From Allium sativum (lineage: Eukaryota; Streptophyta; Magnoliopsida; Asparagales; Amaryllidaceae): DNA of 64,000 nt. The number at the start of each line of letters is the position of its first letter. Within the stretch, counting starts at the first letter, position 1. Below are positions 21,180-34,110 of this stretch, piece after piece. The translations under genes were made by a program, and so were the position numbers. The DNA is taken from assembly GCA_030737875.1 (NCBI GenBank), contig CM060915.1, forward strand, positions 903,580,177 to 903,644,176, written 5' to 3'. The notes beneath the pieces are model-generated. The model had not been told where the DNA came from and ran no database searches. It saw only the letters and a list, made by a program, of their open reading frames with translations.

Positions 21180-22047
21180 TGTAACGACCCAGAAAATCTG
21201 AACCAATTTAAAAATTTTAAATTGGCTAAAATAATGGATTTTAAATATTTAAAATAAATATTTTAAATAATGGCGATGAAAACTAAGTTTGAATCGACAA
21301 TTGAAAACGAATATAATTAATTATAATTATAAACAAGGCCTAAAATGGCGTGGCAGTTTCAAAATTTGAATTCAAACTTTGTCGGACTGTACCGGGTGCA
21401 AAACAATCCGGATTTTAGTGAAACCAAAAACATTAGGATCTTATTGATGATATCTTTCCAACGAATCTGACCAATCGAAATTTGATAACGGGTATCAAAA
21501 GATATGTCCAGTTGAAAATTCTGAATAGTCGCTATGGAATTCAGGCCCTTAAAAATGGACATTTTGCATACGACCTCGGATTTCGACGAAACCACTTTTG
21601 TTGGGTCCGGGATGAGAAGTTATTGCTAGGTTTAAAATTTCATACTTTTTCGAATCAATATGTGAGCGTGGCAAAAGAAAACGCGTTTGACCAGTTTCTG
21701 TTGAATTTAATCGACTGGAAATTGGCCATTTTTCCAACGGTCTCAGAATTCGACGAAACTAGTTTTGTTAGGACCGTATCGTCGATACGAAGCTAGAAAA
21801 TATTTTTCTGGAATTTTTCTAGTTAGTATGTGGCCCCGGTAATTTGAAATGTACGTTTAAAATTCAACATATTGATTTAAATGTAAATTCAAAAGGAAAC
21901 TGATTGTAACGATCAAATCAGCTTGCGATACATATCCCATTGTGTTCGGAATGGGGGTAATACGCTATACACGACAGTCGGTGGGTCCCATTTCGACTTC
22001 GAATAAAAAGTCAACTTTTAAATAGAAATTTAATAATAATAAATATT

Positions 22048-22054
22048 TATATAA
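22048..22054 (+). promoter_or_regulatory. TATA box of B 3' LTR
   Basis: TATATAA followed by a CT-rich run, as in the 5' LTR. From this copy transcription would read through the 3' LTR towards A's 5' LTR remnant. Confidence 0.6.
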
Positions 22055-23518
22055 ACTCCTTTTCTCTCTCTCTCTCCTCACATTCATTCTCGTTCAAAAA
22101 AAAAAAAAGGGGAAAACCCTAGAACTACCGACGGCGACGCCTTCACCGAACTCCACCGAAGCTCCGACCTCTCCCCCGTGCCAACCGCTCGACGCTGCCG
22201 ATCTCGCTCCCCTTCTAGACGGCGACGCCGATTCGCGAGCCCCTCGAAACCATCGCGACGCCGAATCGCGAGCCCCCCTTCTTCGAATTCAAACCCCCAC
22301 CTCCAGCACCTCCTGCCGCCGAACATCTTCCTCAGTCCCCCCTTTTTTCTTCGCAGGAATGTAAGTATTTTATTTTATTTATTTTATTTTTATTTTAATT
22401 CTGTAATGCTGTTTTTTTTAAGGTTAATACTGTTTTTTATAAAGGATTTAAAACTGATTTTAAAAGCATTTAAAAACTGATTTTATTTTAATAAGTAAAT
22501 TCTGATTTTTTTTTGTAAAAAGAAAAACTGATTTTAAATAGATTTAAAAACTGATTTTAAATAGATTTAAAAACTGATTTTAATTATGGTTTAAAAACTG
22601 ATTTTCAAAAGGATTAAAACTGATTTTTCAAAAGGATTAAAACTGATTAGGAAAAAGATTTAAACTTTAAATAGAAAAAGATCAGAACTTTAGAAAAAAT
22701 AAAGATCATATTTTTTTTAAATAGAAAAGATCAGATTTTTAGAATGGAAAAGATCATATTTTTAAAATAGAAAAGACGGAATTTTTATTAAGTAAAAGAA
22801 GTAAGATATGAAAATTTATATTTTTAAAGCAATAAAAATATAATTTTTACATCATAGAAATATTAAAAATATAATCTTTATATATTGAATAGCGAAGTCA
22901 AAATTCGATTTTTATTTATTGAATAACATAGTAAAAATTCGATTTTTACATATGTAGAAAATACGGGCAACGAAGCGACAAAAAGGCGAGAAAGGCGAAG
23001 ATTTCTCTAAGGAAGTGTCGTGAAGTTGGATAGCTATTGGTGAGATTTCTGATTTAAAAATATTATATATGTGTGAAATGAAAGTGAATTGCTATATATA
23101 AATATATATCTATATCTATATATATATATATATGCCCCTCGTCCACAAACCATGGACGATATTTATTGGTTGAAATTGTTGTGAAAATTGATTGATAGCG
23201 AATGATTGTTTGGGATTGTTTGTGATTGATATTGATTTGATTGTGGTTGAAAAATACCCGTTTGTGATTGGAAAATATTTGGTTGAAACCACATAGGATT
23301 AGTTTGTGGAAATGAAATAAATATATACATGCTGCCTGCGTGCGAACTAGATGCATGATCCCCATTGTCAAAAACCGCGAGGTTTTAAGGTAGAGCGAGG
23401 AGCCGTACTAGGGACGGTCCCGGTTTTAACTACCCTGCCGTTATGCTGCCGAAATTTTGAATAATATTCGTGTGTTCGAATTATTTTCATATGCTTAAAC
23501 TATATTTATTCATTGTAT

Positions 23519-23902
23519 AGAAAACATTCATGTGTTGAATTGATATTCATTCGTTGATTAGAAATTCATGTGTTGAATGGTATTCATATTTTGAAATAAA
23601 TTGTTCGATAATAAAAATCACATTTTTATCTATATATAGAAACTATAGAAAACATTCATGTGTTGAATTGATATTCATTCGTTGATTAGAAATTCATGTG
23701 TTGAATGGTATTCATATTTTGAAATAAATTGTTTGATGATAAAAATCACATTTTTATCTATATATAGAAACTATAGAAAACATTCATGTGTTGAATTGAT
23801 ATTCATTCGTTGATTAGAAATTCATGTGTTGAATGGTATTCATATTTTGAAATAAATTGTTAGATGATAAAAATCCCATTTTTATCACCAACTTGAACTA
23901 TA
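23519..23902 (+). repeat. 128 bp tandem repeat, three copies (B 3' LTR)
   Basis: Same three units as at 17448-17831, including the same differences between units, which shows that both LTRs were copied from one template. Confidence 0.9.
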
Positions 23903-26900
23903 TAGAAAAATAGTGTTTTGAAATGAATTGTTTTACAATAAAAATCACATTTTTATTGTATGCATTAATCGTTGAAATGTGAAGTGTTAAAAATAGCCAC
24001 TTGTTCAAAATAAACATATATGAGTTGAAATATTCATTAATTAGCTAATGAAATGATTTGCGCCTATTTATGTAACATTAGAATGAATGGTGTTTTTAAA
24101 CCAAATAGAAATCAAATATGAAGTTGAATAGAAAATGATAAATGATAAGAACTGTATATATATGTACATGCAAATTCATTGAACATGTTTTAGCGAAGGG
24201 GCTAGAGAAGAGGAATAAAATTTTGTGCCCGACAAATAGGTACACATTTACTGTTTTGTTTGGGTGATGATTTTATGAGCCTGTTGGCTAGCCGCTTAGC
24301 TTTTTCTTTTTCTTTTTGAGATTAGAAGGACCGGGAACGCTATTTGCGATTTCCCGATGCTCCCGGTGCAGGGTAGGTTATGGCGAAATTTTCCAAAATT
24401 TTAAGGTGTTAGAAAAATATTTGAAGTGAAAACGATATGGAAATCATTGAATGAACTATATTTATATAAATATATAAATAAAAATAAAATTAAAACGAAA
24501 CGAAGCCGTGCAGTTCGTATTTTGAAACCGTGATTTCAAACAACTAGTACGGGAAATCCGACCATTGGATTTTCCCGAAACCTCAACCGTCGGGTTCGCC
24601 TTGGAATAATCTTTCCAACGGCACCAACCTTGTAAAAATCCAACGGTTGGATTGTCTGGAATGTTTAATTCAAATCTGAAGAAAAACAGCGCCAGAAACG
24701 ATTATATTTATTTATATATATAAATATAATTATATTTAATCGAATAACGACGCTGCAGTTCGTATTTTGAAATCGAAAATTCAAACGATTGTACCGGGAG
24801 ATCCGACCGTCGGATTTTCCCGAAACTAGAACCGTTGGACTCGTTTTGAAAAGACCTTTCTAATGATGTAAATTTTGTGAAGATCCAACGGTTAGATTTT
24901 CAGATATGTGTAAATCAAATCTGAAGAAAAACAGCGCCACGGCCGCGTTATGGCCCGAAGCGTCGTTTTGAATATATGGGCTATTTTAAAATAAATAAAA
25001 ATAGCGATAAATCGTCATAAAATATTATAAACGATATGGAATGGAAATAAACTGAATTTGCTCGATTTATGTTGTATTTGATGGTCGAATGTGTTTGGTG
25101 TGAAAATTACATTAAAAAAAATAATATTGGTGTTGTCGAATAATTTAACCATTGAAATAGATTGATTTGAAATTCTAAATATACGTGAATTATTTGAAAA
25201 GGCCGAGTTAATTCTCATTTCAAATAATTGACCGACGATTGAAATTCGAAGATGAAGACGACGGTCGAGGACCGGAGATCTTCACCTCGTTTGGATGGTA
25301 ACCGAGGTCCTGATTGGGAGGCATCCCGAAATATGGATAATGAGTGGTGATCGTCCAGACGTACGTGGTGATCGAAGGGTTTGCGAGGTATTTAGTGCCT
25401 CCGGTTTCGTTCAGACCCAGAACGGACTTGTAAATGGACTGTGTGTCTGACATTGGATTTTATTCTATGTTGATTGATCTCTGTTAAATATACATCTGTT
25501 TGGCGGCGAAAAATTTATTCTTTTGCTTAACGCCCTTCTTTGAGACGCACGAGCTCAGAGGTTGTATATCGATGGACATCAGTCGCATGGCATGAATTGC
25601 CTGTGTGGCATGCTAAGATGCCGTGATCAGGGCTTCTGTTGAAAAGCAAAGTCTTGTGGTGATGATCAAAGCACCGCCTGTGTGGCGTAGCTTTGTGTAT
25701 AGCGTGAATTCGCGAGCCTCACACCCCGGTATGAACCTAAAACGGGAGAAGGACCTCAGGGAGGGCATGCGTTTCTTTCTAGCTAGGGTGGTGTCAGTGA
25801 CCTACCAGCCCTGACATTTATATACTTTTCACCTATGTGGTTGTTGCTGTTGCGAGGCGCCTCGGTTTGATCGGACGATCCGGGTCCGATGGAGTCATTC
25901 GTTGGCTCGTTTACGCCCCAAAGGGCGGGGAAACGTATTGTTCAGGCATTTTAATCCACATCGGTGGACCGGCCCTGACGATCTAAAGGGTCAATGCGCT
26001 CTGACCCTGTGGCTCGGGCTAGAGAGTCACGAAGTCGGTAAGGACTATCTTTTGCCTTGGTTCATGATGGAAATCCAATTTCCAAATACGTGACGATGCG
26101 GTTTCGATTGTATATATATTTGGCGACATAGTGGCATGGGACGCTCATGTCGCCTATGATTTATAGTTATGATATGAAATTGTTTTCAAAACATATAAAC
26201 ACTAGTAATAATATCAAATGCCTTTGTTTTATTCGTATCAAGCATATCTTGGCCGTTATAAGGTAAAACTCTATCCTCCGGTTTGCGTTGCATTGTGTGA
26301 TGGGAACTGAGTCTTATAACGGCTTCATTTTTTATAAAAAGCATAGCGATGTTTAAAAGAAAGATGTGTTTTAAAGCACTGGCAATCCAATGGAGTAAAC
26401 CCGTTCCACGAAAGTGGCGTGGTCCTGTGATTAGCCAAATTATATATATGTGTTGGGTGGATTTCTCATACCAGTCCCATGACTGACTCGTAGTTTGTTT
26501 CACTCTCAAACTCGGGTGCCCCTTTTTCCACGGGCAGCCTTGTATTCAGGTTTAGCTGGTTCTTTTTCTGGATAGCTGGAGCTGAAGATGGATTCTATCA
26601 TTTATTCCTTTTTATGCTGTTCAGCTCCTATTGTACATATTTTGTTTATTTCCGCTGTAGACATTTATGTATAGCTGAACTGTATTTGTACTAAGTAAGA
26701 TCCTGTATACTGTGTAACTCTGATGATTATCTTTATCCAATATATTCTACTGTTCATTATCTGGTGTATTTATTTAATTTTGTTCTGCTATTATCTGTTT
26801 CTGTGTTATATTCCTAAGATAACCCTTGTCTCCGTGAAACGGGATTTTGGGTCGTCTCAACGAACCTCACAGCGGAACGAATAATATATAATATATATAA

Positions 26901-28522
26901 CATACCTTGAAATATACATCTGTACTTAAATATACATCATTATCAAAGTACAACACTTACAACACAACGGAAATAACTATAACTATATGATCCTGAAGCC
27001 TCCTGCTCCAGCTCTTCAGCTGTAAATCCTGACTACTTGATTGCCCGTACAAAATTGGGCACCCAAGAGTTTAGGGAAAACAAACAAAATAAACTCCGGG
27101 TCAGTCATGGGACTGGTATGAGTAAAACAGTTTAAAACAGTTTGAACAAGTAAATGATATCTCATAAGACCACGCCGTATAACGAAACAGGTTTTTCCTT
27201 TATGAGAATCCAAATTATCTTTATATCAAAAACCTTTTGATATTATAATAATGTCTATCAACCACAATATAATAATCATCTAGCAGAAACGCTTTCATCT
27301 TACGTTCTACATATATAGTATACAATCAAAACCGCAAACACGTATTGGGTAATGGATTTCCAACTATGACAAGGTATGGAACCACCTTTCGCTAGTGTAT
27401 CTGTAGAAAGCAATACACTGGGTTCAACAAGAACATCTTGCAACCCGGCCACACATGACCGACCACTCATTTCGCTTGAGTGTATCAAATGTATATCACC
27501 AACGGTTGGGATCAGCAACCGTTTCTCGAATGGGATAGCATCAACAATAGATTTTTAGAAGTAAATGAAACTCTAGATCAGGTGATTATACACCCTACTT
27601 CGGAGCGACCGACTTAGCCATGTTGCCTGCTCGATTTCTGTCATTTACCGGTTGTGAGGCTAGAAGATTGTAACGACCCAGAAAATTTGAACCAATTTTT
27701 TTTTTTAAATTGGCTAAAATAATGGATTTTAAATATTTAAAATAAATATTTTAAATAATGGCGATGAAAACTGAGTTTGAATCGACGTTTGAAAACGAAT
27801 ATAATTAATTATAATTATAAACAAGGCCTGAAAAGGCACTGCAGTTTCAAAATTTGAATTCAAACTTTGTCGGACTGTTCCGGGTGCAAAACAAAACGGA
27901 TTTGAGTGAAACCAAAAGTATTTAAATCTGTTTGTGAATACCTTTATAACGAATTTGAAAAATCGAATTTTCATAACGGAAAGCAAAAGTTATGGCCAAA
28001 TGAATTTTTTATAAAGGTCGCTATGGAATTTATATAGCCCGTGAAATTGGCCATTTTGCATACGACCTCGGAATTCGACGAAACCACTTTTGTTGGATCC
28101 GGGATGTGAAGTTATTGTTAGGTTTCAAATTTCATAATTTTTGAAGCTAGTATGTGAGCGTGGCAAAGGAAAACGTGTTTTGGTCAATTAGAGTTAAATT
28201 GGATCGACCAGAAATGGGCCTTTTTGCAAAGGGTCTCAGAATTCGACGAAACTGGTTTTGTTGGGACCGCATCGCCAAAACATAGCTAGATTTATTTTTC
28301 TGGAATTTTTCGAATCAGTTTGTGGCCCTGGTAAATTGAAATGTACGTTCAAATTAAATATTGAATGTTTTATATTTTAATTTGAAGGAAAACTGAGTGA
28401 ATCATTCGAATGGGCCTTCGAAACATATCCCATTGTGTTCGGAATGGGGGTAAAATGCTAGGGACGACAATCGTTGGGTTTAGATTGGTGGTCGTGTCAG
28501 AAAGCCCCTTTAAAACCTCCCC

Positions 28523-28545
28523 GACCAATCAAAATTTTTATAAAA
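28523..28545 (+). promoter_or_regulatory. CCAAT and TATA elements of LTR C
   Basis: GACCAATCAA (28523-28532) and TATAAAA (28539-28545) precede an A-run and a CT-rich stretch (TTTTTCTCTCTCCCCG), the same layout as in B but with different sequence. CCAAT and TATA are unusually close together. D has a matching CCAATCA on the minus strand near 47421. Confidence 0.5.
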
Positions 28546-28559
28546 AAAAAAGAAAATTC

Positions 28560-28940
28560 CCTTTTTCTCTCTCCCCGATATACGGCGGCCACCTCTTCCA
28601 AACTTCTCTCCTCAAATCCAGCCGCCTCCGCCACCTGCAGCCACTGCCACCGCCGCCACTCGACTCGCCTCCTCCCCCTCTACAAAGCCGACCCGCCTTT
28701 GCCTCGCCTCGCCTCGCCAGTCGCCCAGATCGAGCCCAGAAAGTCCTCCGTCTTCCCCTCGATTTCTGGCCGAGATCCACCACCGAGTTCGACCAAAAGG
28801 GGGTCCTCAGGCGCGCCTTTCGGAGCAGGTGGATGTGGCGGGGGTCGATCATCGCGAAGCTTCGCGGTTTGGGTGATAATCGAAGACCTAGTTTCGAAGA
28901 TCATCGGAGAGGAAACATCGTGACCGTGTGGACGCCTTCT
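28560..28940 (+). other. GC-rich leader cassette in LTR C
   Basis: About 380 bp of GC-rich sequence (CCGCC, CTCGCCTCG and CCACC runs) lies at the position of B's cassette but is not the same sequence. A short stretch, GGGTCCTCAGGCGCGCCT near 28800, matches D near 47140-47165 (reversed). Open frames exist on both strands (28410-28949 plus, 179 codons; 28538-28852 minus), but the proline/arginine-rich proteins look like consequences of base composition. They have no recognised domain, so no CDS is called. Confidence 0.5.
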
Positions 28941-29184
28941 ACATTTTAGAAGAGACCGCGCATTTTTCTGAGCCTTCAGCTATTTTTGGTGGAGTGGAAC
29001 CTAATGTGAGATTTCTAATTTATAAACGATATGGAAAACGACGATGTATAAATTATATGATCGATGTATGAGTTATATAAGCGTTGTACACCTCTTGTAT
29101 AAGCGTTGTATAAGTTGTACGTTCGATGTATAAGTTATATATGCGTTGTAAAAATTATATATGTGTTGAAATAGAAGTGAATTG

Positions 29185-29224
<40 letters not shown>

Positions 29225-29607
29225 GCTCCTCGTCCACAAACCATGGACGATATTTATTGGTTGTGATTGGTGTGAAAATTGATTGATAGCGAATGGTTGT
29301 TTGGGATTGTTTGTGGTTGATATTGATTGATTGTGGTTGAAAAATACCCATTTGTGGTTGAGAAATATTTGGTTGAAACCACATAGGATTAGTTTGTGGA
29401 AATGAAATAAATATATACATGCTGCCCGCGTGCGAACTAGATGCATGATCACCATTGTCAAAAACCGCGAGGTTTTAAGGTAGAGCGAGGAGCCATACTA
29501 GGGACGGTCCCGGTTTTAACTACCCTGCCGTTATGCTGCCGAAATTTTGAATAATATTCATGTGTTCGAATTATTTTCATTTGCTGAAACTATACTTATT
29601 CGTTGAA

Positions 29608-30045
29608 TAGAAAACCTTCATGTGTTGAATCGATATTCATTCGTTGATTAGAAATTCATGTGTTGAATGGTATTCGTGTTTTAAAATATAAAAATCACAT
29701 TTTTATCTATATATATAAAAACTATAGAAAACCTTCATGTGTTGAATCGATATTCATTCGTTGATTAGAAATTCATGTGTTGAATGGTGTTCGTGTTTTA
29801 AAATATAAAAATCACCTTTTTATCGATTTATATACACTATAGAAAACCTTCATGTGTTGAATCGATATTCATTCGTTGAATTGAAATTCATGTGTTGAAT
29901 GGTGTTCGTGTTTTAAAATATAAAAATCACCTTTTTATCGATTTATATAAACTATAGAAAACCTTCATGTGTTGAATCGATATTCATTCGTTGATTAGAA
30001 ATTCATGTGTTGAATGGTATTCATATCTTGAAAGAAATTGTTTTA
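29608..30045 (+). repeat. Tandem repeat of about 116 bp, four copies (LTR C)
   Basis: Units starting AGAAAACCTTCATGTGTTG begin near 29608, 29725, 29840 and 29955. They are homologous to the 128 bp units of B, but the copy number expanded separately. Confidence 0.88.
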
Positions 30046-30315
30046 TAATAAAAATCCCATTTCTAACATCAATATGAAAAGTATAAAATAATCCTGTTTT
30101 GAAATAAATTGTTTTACAATAAAAATCCTATTTTATCCCCTATATTAACTATATGAAATAATAGTGTTTTGAAATGAATTGTTTTACAATAAAAATCACA
30201 TTTTTATTATATAAACGAATTGTTAAAAATAGTGAAGTGTTGAAATAGAAGACAGTTAGATAAAAATATCATTTTTATCAAATGTATGAAAGGAAAGTAG
30301 CTTTGAAATCGAAGA

Positions 30316-30354
<39 letters not shown>

Positions 30355-30364
30355 ATTAAAATAT

Positions 30365-30810
30365 ATCGAATAACGACGCTGCAGTTCGTATTTTGAAACC
30401 GTGATTTCAAACGAGTAGTACGGGAGATCCGACCGTCGGATTTTCCCGAAATTGCAACCGTTGGGTTCGCTTTGGAAAAATCTTTCCAACGACACCAACT
30501 TTGTAAAAATCCAACGGTTGGATTGTCTGGAATGTTTAATTCAAATCTGAAGAAAAACAGTGCCAGAATCGATTATATTCATATATATATAAATATAAAT
30601 ATATTTAATCGAATAACGACGCTGCAGTTCGTATTTCGAAATCAAAACTTCAAACGATTGTACCGGGAGATCCGACCGTCGGATTTTCCCGAAACTGGAA
30701 CCGTTGGATTCGTTTTGAAAGGATCTTTCTAATGATGTAAATTTTGTGAAGATCCAACGGTTAGATTTTCAGATATGTGTAAATCAAATCTGAAGAAAAA
30801 CAGCGCCACG
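30365..30810 (+). repeat. Duplicated block of about 235 bp in LTR C
   Basis: Both copies carry CCGACCGTCGGATTTTCCCG, an AACGG element and AATCTGAAGAAAAACAG, in the order seen in B and D. Confidence 0.85.
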
Positions 30811-33599
30811 GTCGCGTTATGGCCCGAAGCGTCATTTTGAATAAAATGGCTATTTTAAAATAAATAAAAATAGCAATAGATCATTATAAAATATTGTAAA
30901 TGATATGGATGTAAATTTAGGAATTAACTGAAGGTTGGCTAAGTCGAATGGTTTCTTGGGTATTGATCTGATGTTGGTTTCGGCCTTCGGGGTTAATATT
31001 CGGGAAATCGTTCTCTTACTGATTGACGGTTAGTGACTAATGAATTAAAATGATGTGTGTATATGTTATTGTTGCACTTGTTTATTATATACGCGAGTTG
31101 CTCAGAAAGACCGGGTTTATCCCATTCTGAATAACTGAATCGACGATAAGAAATCGAAGATAAAGACGGTGGTCGAAGACCGGAGATCTTTACCTTGTTT
31201 GGATGGTAACCGAGGTCCTGATTGGGAGGCATCCCGAAATATGGATAATGAGTGGTGATCGTCCAGACGTACGTGGTGATCGATGGGTTTGCGAGGTATT
31301 TAGTGCCTCCGGTCTCGTTCAGACCCAGAACGGACTAACAAATGGACAGTGTGTTTGACATTGTAATTTATTCTATGTGATTGATAGCCATCAGTTGCAC
31401 GGTGTGAATTGCCTATGTGGCATGCTAAGATGCAGTGATCAGGGCTTCTGTTGAAAAGCAAAGTCTTGTGGTGATGATCAAAGCACTGCCTGTGTGGCGT
31501 AGCTTTGTGTATAACGTGAAATCGCGAGCCTCACCCCCCGGTATGAACCAGAAACGGGAGAAAGGACCTCAGGGAGGGCCTGCGTTTCCTCCTAGCTAGA
31601 AGTGGCGTCAGTGGTTTTTCACGCCCTAACGAGTTTGACTTATGTGGTTGTTCCTGTTGCGAGGCGCCTCGGTTAGATCGAACGATCCGGGTCCGATGGA
31701 GCCATTCGTTGGTTCGCTTACGCCCCAAAGGGCGGGGAAACGTAGTGTTCAGGCATTTTAATCCACTCCGTGTGGACCGGCCCTGACGATCCAAGGGTCG
31801 ATGCGTTCTGATCCTGAGACTCGGGCTAGGCAGTCTCGAATTCGGTAAGGACTATCTTTTGCCTTGGTTCATGACAGAAATCCAATTTCCAAATACGTGA
31901 CTGTGCGATTTTGATTGTATACCTATATATGGCGACATAGTGGTATGGGGCATTAATGCCGTCTATGATTAATAGTTATGATTCGAAATTGTTTTCAAAA
32001 CATATAAACCCTAGCAATAATATCAAATGCCTTTGTTTTATTCGTATCAAGCATATTTTGGCCGTTATAAAGTAAAAACTCTATCCTCCGGTTTGCGTTG
32101 CATTGTGTGATGGGAACTGAGTCTTATAATGGCTTCATTTTTATAAAAAGCATAGCGTTGTTTCAAAGAATGATTTGTTTTTAAAGCACTGGTGATCCGA
32201 TGGTGTAAACCCGTTCCACGAAAGTGGCGTGGTCCTGTGATTAACCATATTTCAATTGTGTTGAGTAGATTTCTCATACCAGTCCCATGACTGACTCGTA
32301 GTTTGTTTCACTTTCAAACTCGGGTATCCCTTTTTCTACACGGGCAGCCTTGTATTCAGGTTTAGCTGGCTTTCTCTGGATAGCTGGAGCTAAAGATGGA
32401 TTCTATCATTTATATCTTTTTATGCTGTTCAGCTCCTATTGTACATATTTTGTTTGTTTTCCGCTGTAGACATTTATGTATAGCTGAACTATATTTGTAC
32501 TAAGTAAGATCCTGTATACTGTGTAACTCTGATGATTACTTTTATCCAGTACATTCGATTGTTCATTATCTGGTGTATTTATTTATTTCTGTTCTGCTAT
32601 TATCTGTTTCTGTGTTATATTCCACGGATTACCCTTGCTGCAGTCATTACGGGGTTTGGGGTCGTCTCAAAGCTACGCTTTATCATCACACCAGATTCAC
32701 TTTGAATGCCACATCATCAAATCCATCAAATTACCGATTGACGTCCTCAACCATACATTATGTGTTAGCTAAAAGAAGTTTCCTTCTCCGCTTCCACTCT
32801 TGGTACGGTTTGAGAAATCAATACTTGTGATCGTCTGGAAATACTCTGTCAGACATCCATCCATACAAGTCATCTAGGAACAGGATGAACCGAAGGCCCT
32901 ATTCAATACATCCATCTTAGACACTGTTATCTAAGACTTATACAATAGCCCTTGCACTTTACTCCGTCTTCAATTATCTTTGGCATATATGATTCGCAAC
33001 GATTATGCCAATACAGAGTGGTTCTTTGGATAATAATCCAACCGGTCTCTCCATATTAACAACTCTAAATGGTTAAAACTTTGATAGTCTGTGATTTAAC
33101 TATCAAAGAAAAACACGTGTGCAAACAACGATATTATTTCCAAATGGAAATTCTATCAATCAATCATCAATCATATATATATATATAAATAAATATATAT
33201 ATATATATATATATACATATTCGTATTTCCTTATTTCATTTTTCATCTCTTGTTTCCCTATATTCAACATTTCTTATTTTCTAAATTTTGAAAATATATG
33301 TTATTACCCTTGGAAAACATTTCCATTTCTTGTTTCCTATATCAGAAAACACTTCTGGTTCTTATTTGGAAAACATTTCCAAAACTCCTTCATTGGCTTA
33401 GACAGAAGTTTAAACAAACCATCGCGATGCCAACTCAAACCATTGCTCTTATTAACTAAATTCCTTTCCAACCTTCACTATCGAGCCTTAACCATTCCTT
33501 AGTTAAAATGGATCAATCAAGTTGAGGTAATACTACCTCTCACACCTTAACTGAACAACGTTTCTAACCTTGAAATAGACAAAGTTCACCCTTTTAATT

Positions 33600-34110
33600 C
33601 TTTGACAACTTCCTTACGTAACTCTCCTTCGAATCATCTCTTATTCGATAATTCTTTCCTTCGAATAAGGTATATTCGATAACTCTATTCAATTTACTCT
33701 ATTCGATTAACCCTTATCAATTAACTCTATTGGACTAACGCTATTGATTTACCCGTTTCACTTAACTCCTTTCGAATAAACTATACTCGATAACTCCTTT
33801 AACTCTATTCGAATAAACTATATTCGATAACTCTATTTAAATAACTCTAGTTCGATTTAACTCTATCGATTAACTAAATTCGATAACTCCTTCGAATAAC
33901 CAAATTCGATAATTCCTTTCAAATAAACTATATTCGATTACTCACTTCGATTAAACTAACATCGATTAACTCCTTTCGAATATCTCTGATTCGATTAACT
34001 CATTTCGATTAAACTAACATCGATTAACTCCTTTCGAATATCTCTGATTCGATTAACTCATTTCGATAACTCCTTATTCGACTAACTCTAATCGATTTAT
34101 TCTATTCTAT
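33600..34110. repeat. TTCGAATA/TATTCGAT array in A 5' LTR
   Basis: Counterpart of 9370-9900 in the other LTR of A. It lacks one short unit group present near 9500-9540. Confidence 0.8.

Larger units (their letters stand above)
15116..26859 (+). mobile_element. Element B: giant-LTR element with a 392 bp interior
   Basis: A complete insertion flanked by ACGAA at 15111-15115 and 26860-26864. It has two LTRs of 5672 and 5680 bp around only 392 bp. The interior holds a perfect tRNA-Met primer site and a purine tract and no gene, so it depends on other elements for every protein. Ends are TGTAACGACCC and GGGTCGTCTCA. The interior matches both ends of element D's interior, which points to a D-like element as parent and probable helper. 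The two LTRs differ by roughly 17 substitutions plus a few repeat-length changes by eye, so the insertion is recent. Confidence 0.93.
21180..26859 (+). repeat. Element B 3' LTR, 5680 bp
   Basis: Almost identical to the 5' LTR. The largest difference is an extra TTATTTTATTT-type insertion near 22378, together with shorter CT and A runs. All modules recur with an offset of about 6070 bp. Confidence 0.93.
27669..32661 (+). mobile_element. Element C: solo LTR, 4993 bp
   Basis: A single LTR from TGTAACGACCC to GGGTCGTCTCA, flanked by AAGAT (27664-27668) and AAGCT (32662-32666). The uninterrupted A sequence at 8450-8460 reads GCTAGAAGCTACGC, so the true target is AAGCT and one base has changed on the left. 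No interior or second LTR is present, the expected product of LTR-LTR recombination. It is related to D's LTR, sharing parts of the GC cassette and the block near 28935-29030, and more loosely to B. Confidence 0.92.

Noticed and set aside
28410..28949. 179-codon ORF (plus) and overlapping ORFs on both strands in LTR C
   Set aside because: The region is GC-rich, so long frames occur on all sides. The proteins are Pro/Arg/Ser-rich without a domain, and the ORF starts in conserved U3 sequence upstream of the predicted transcription start.
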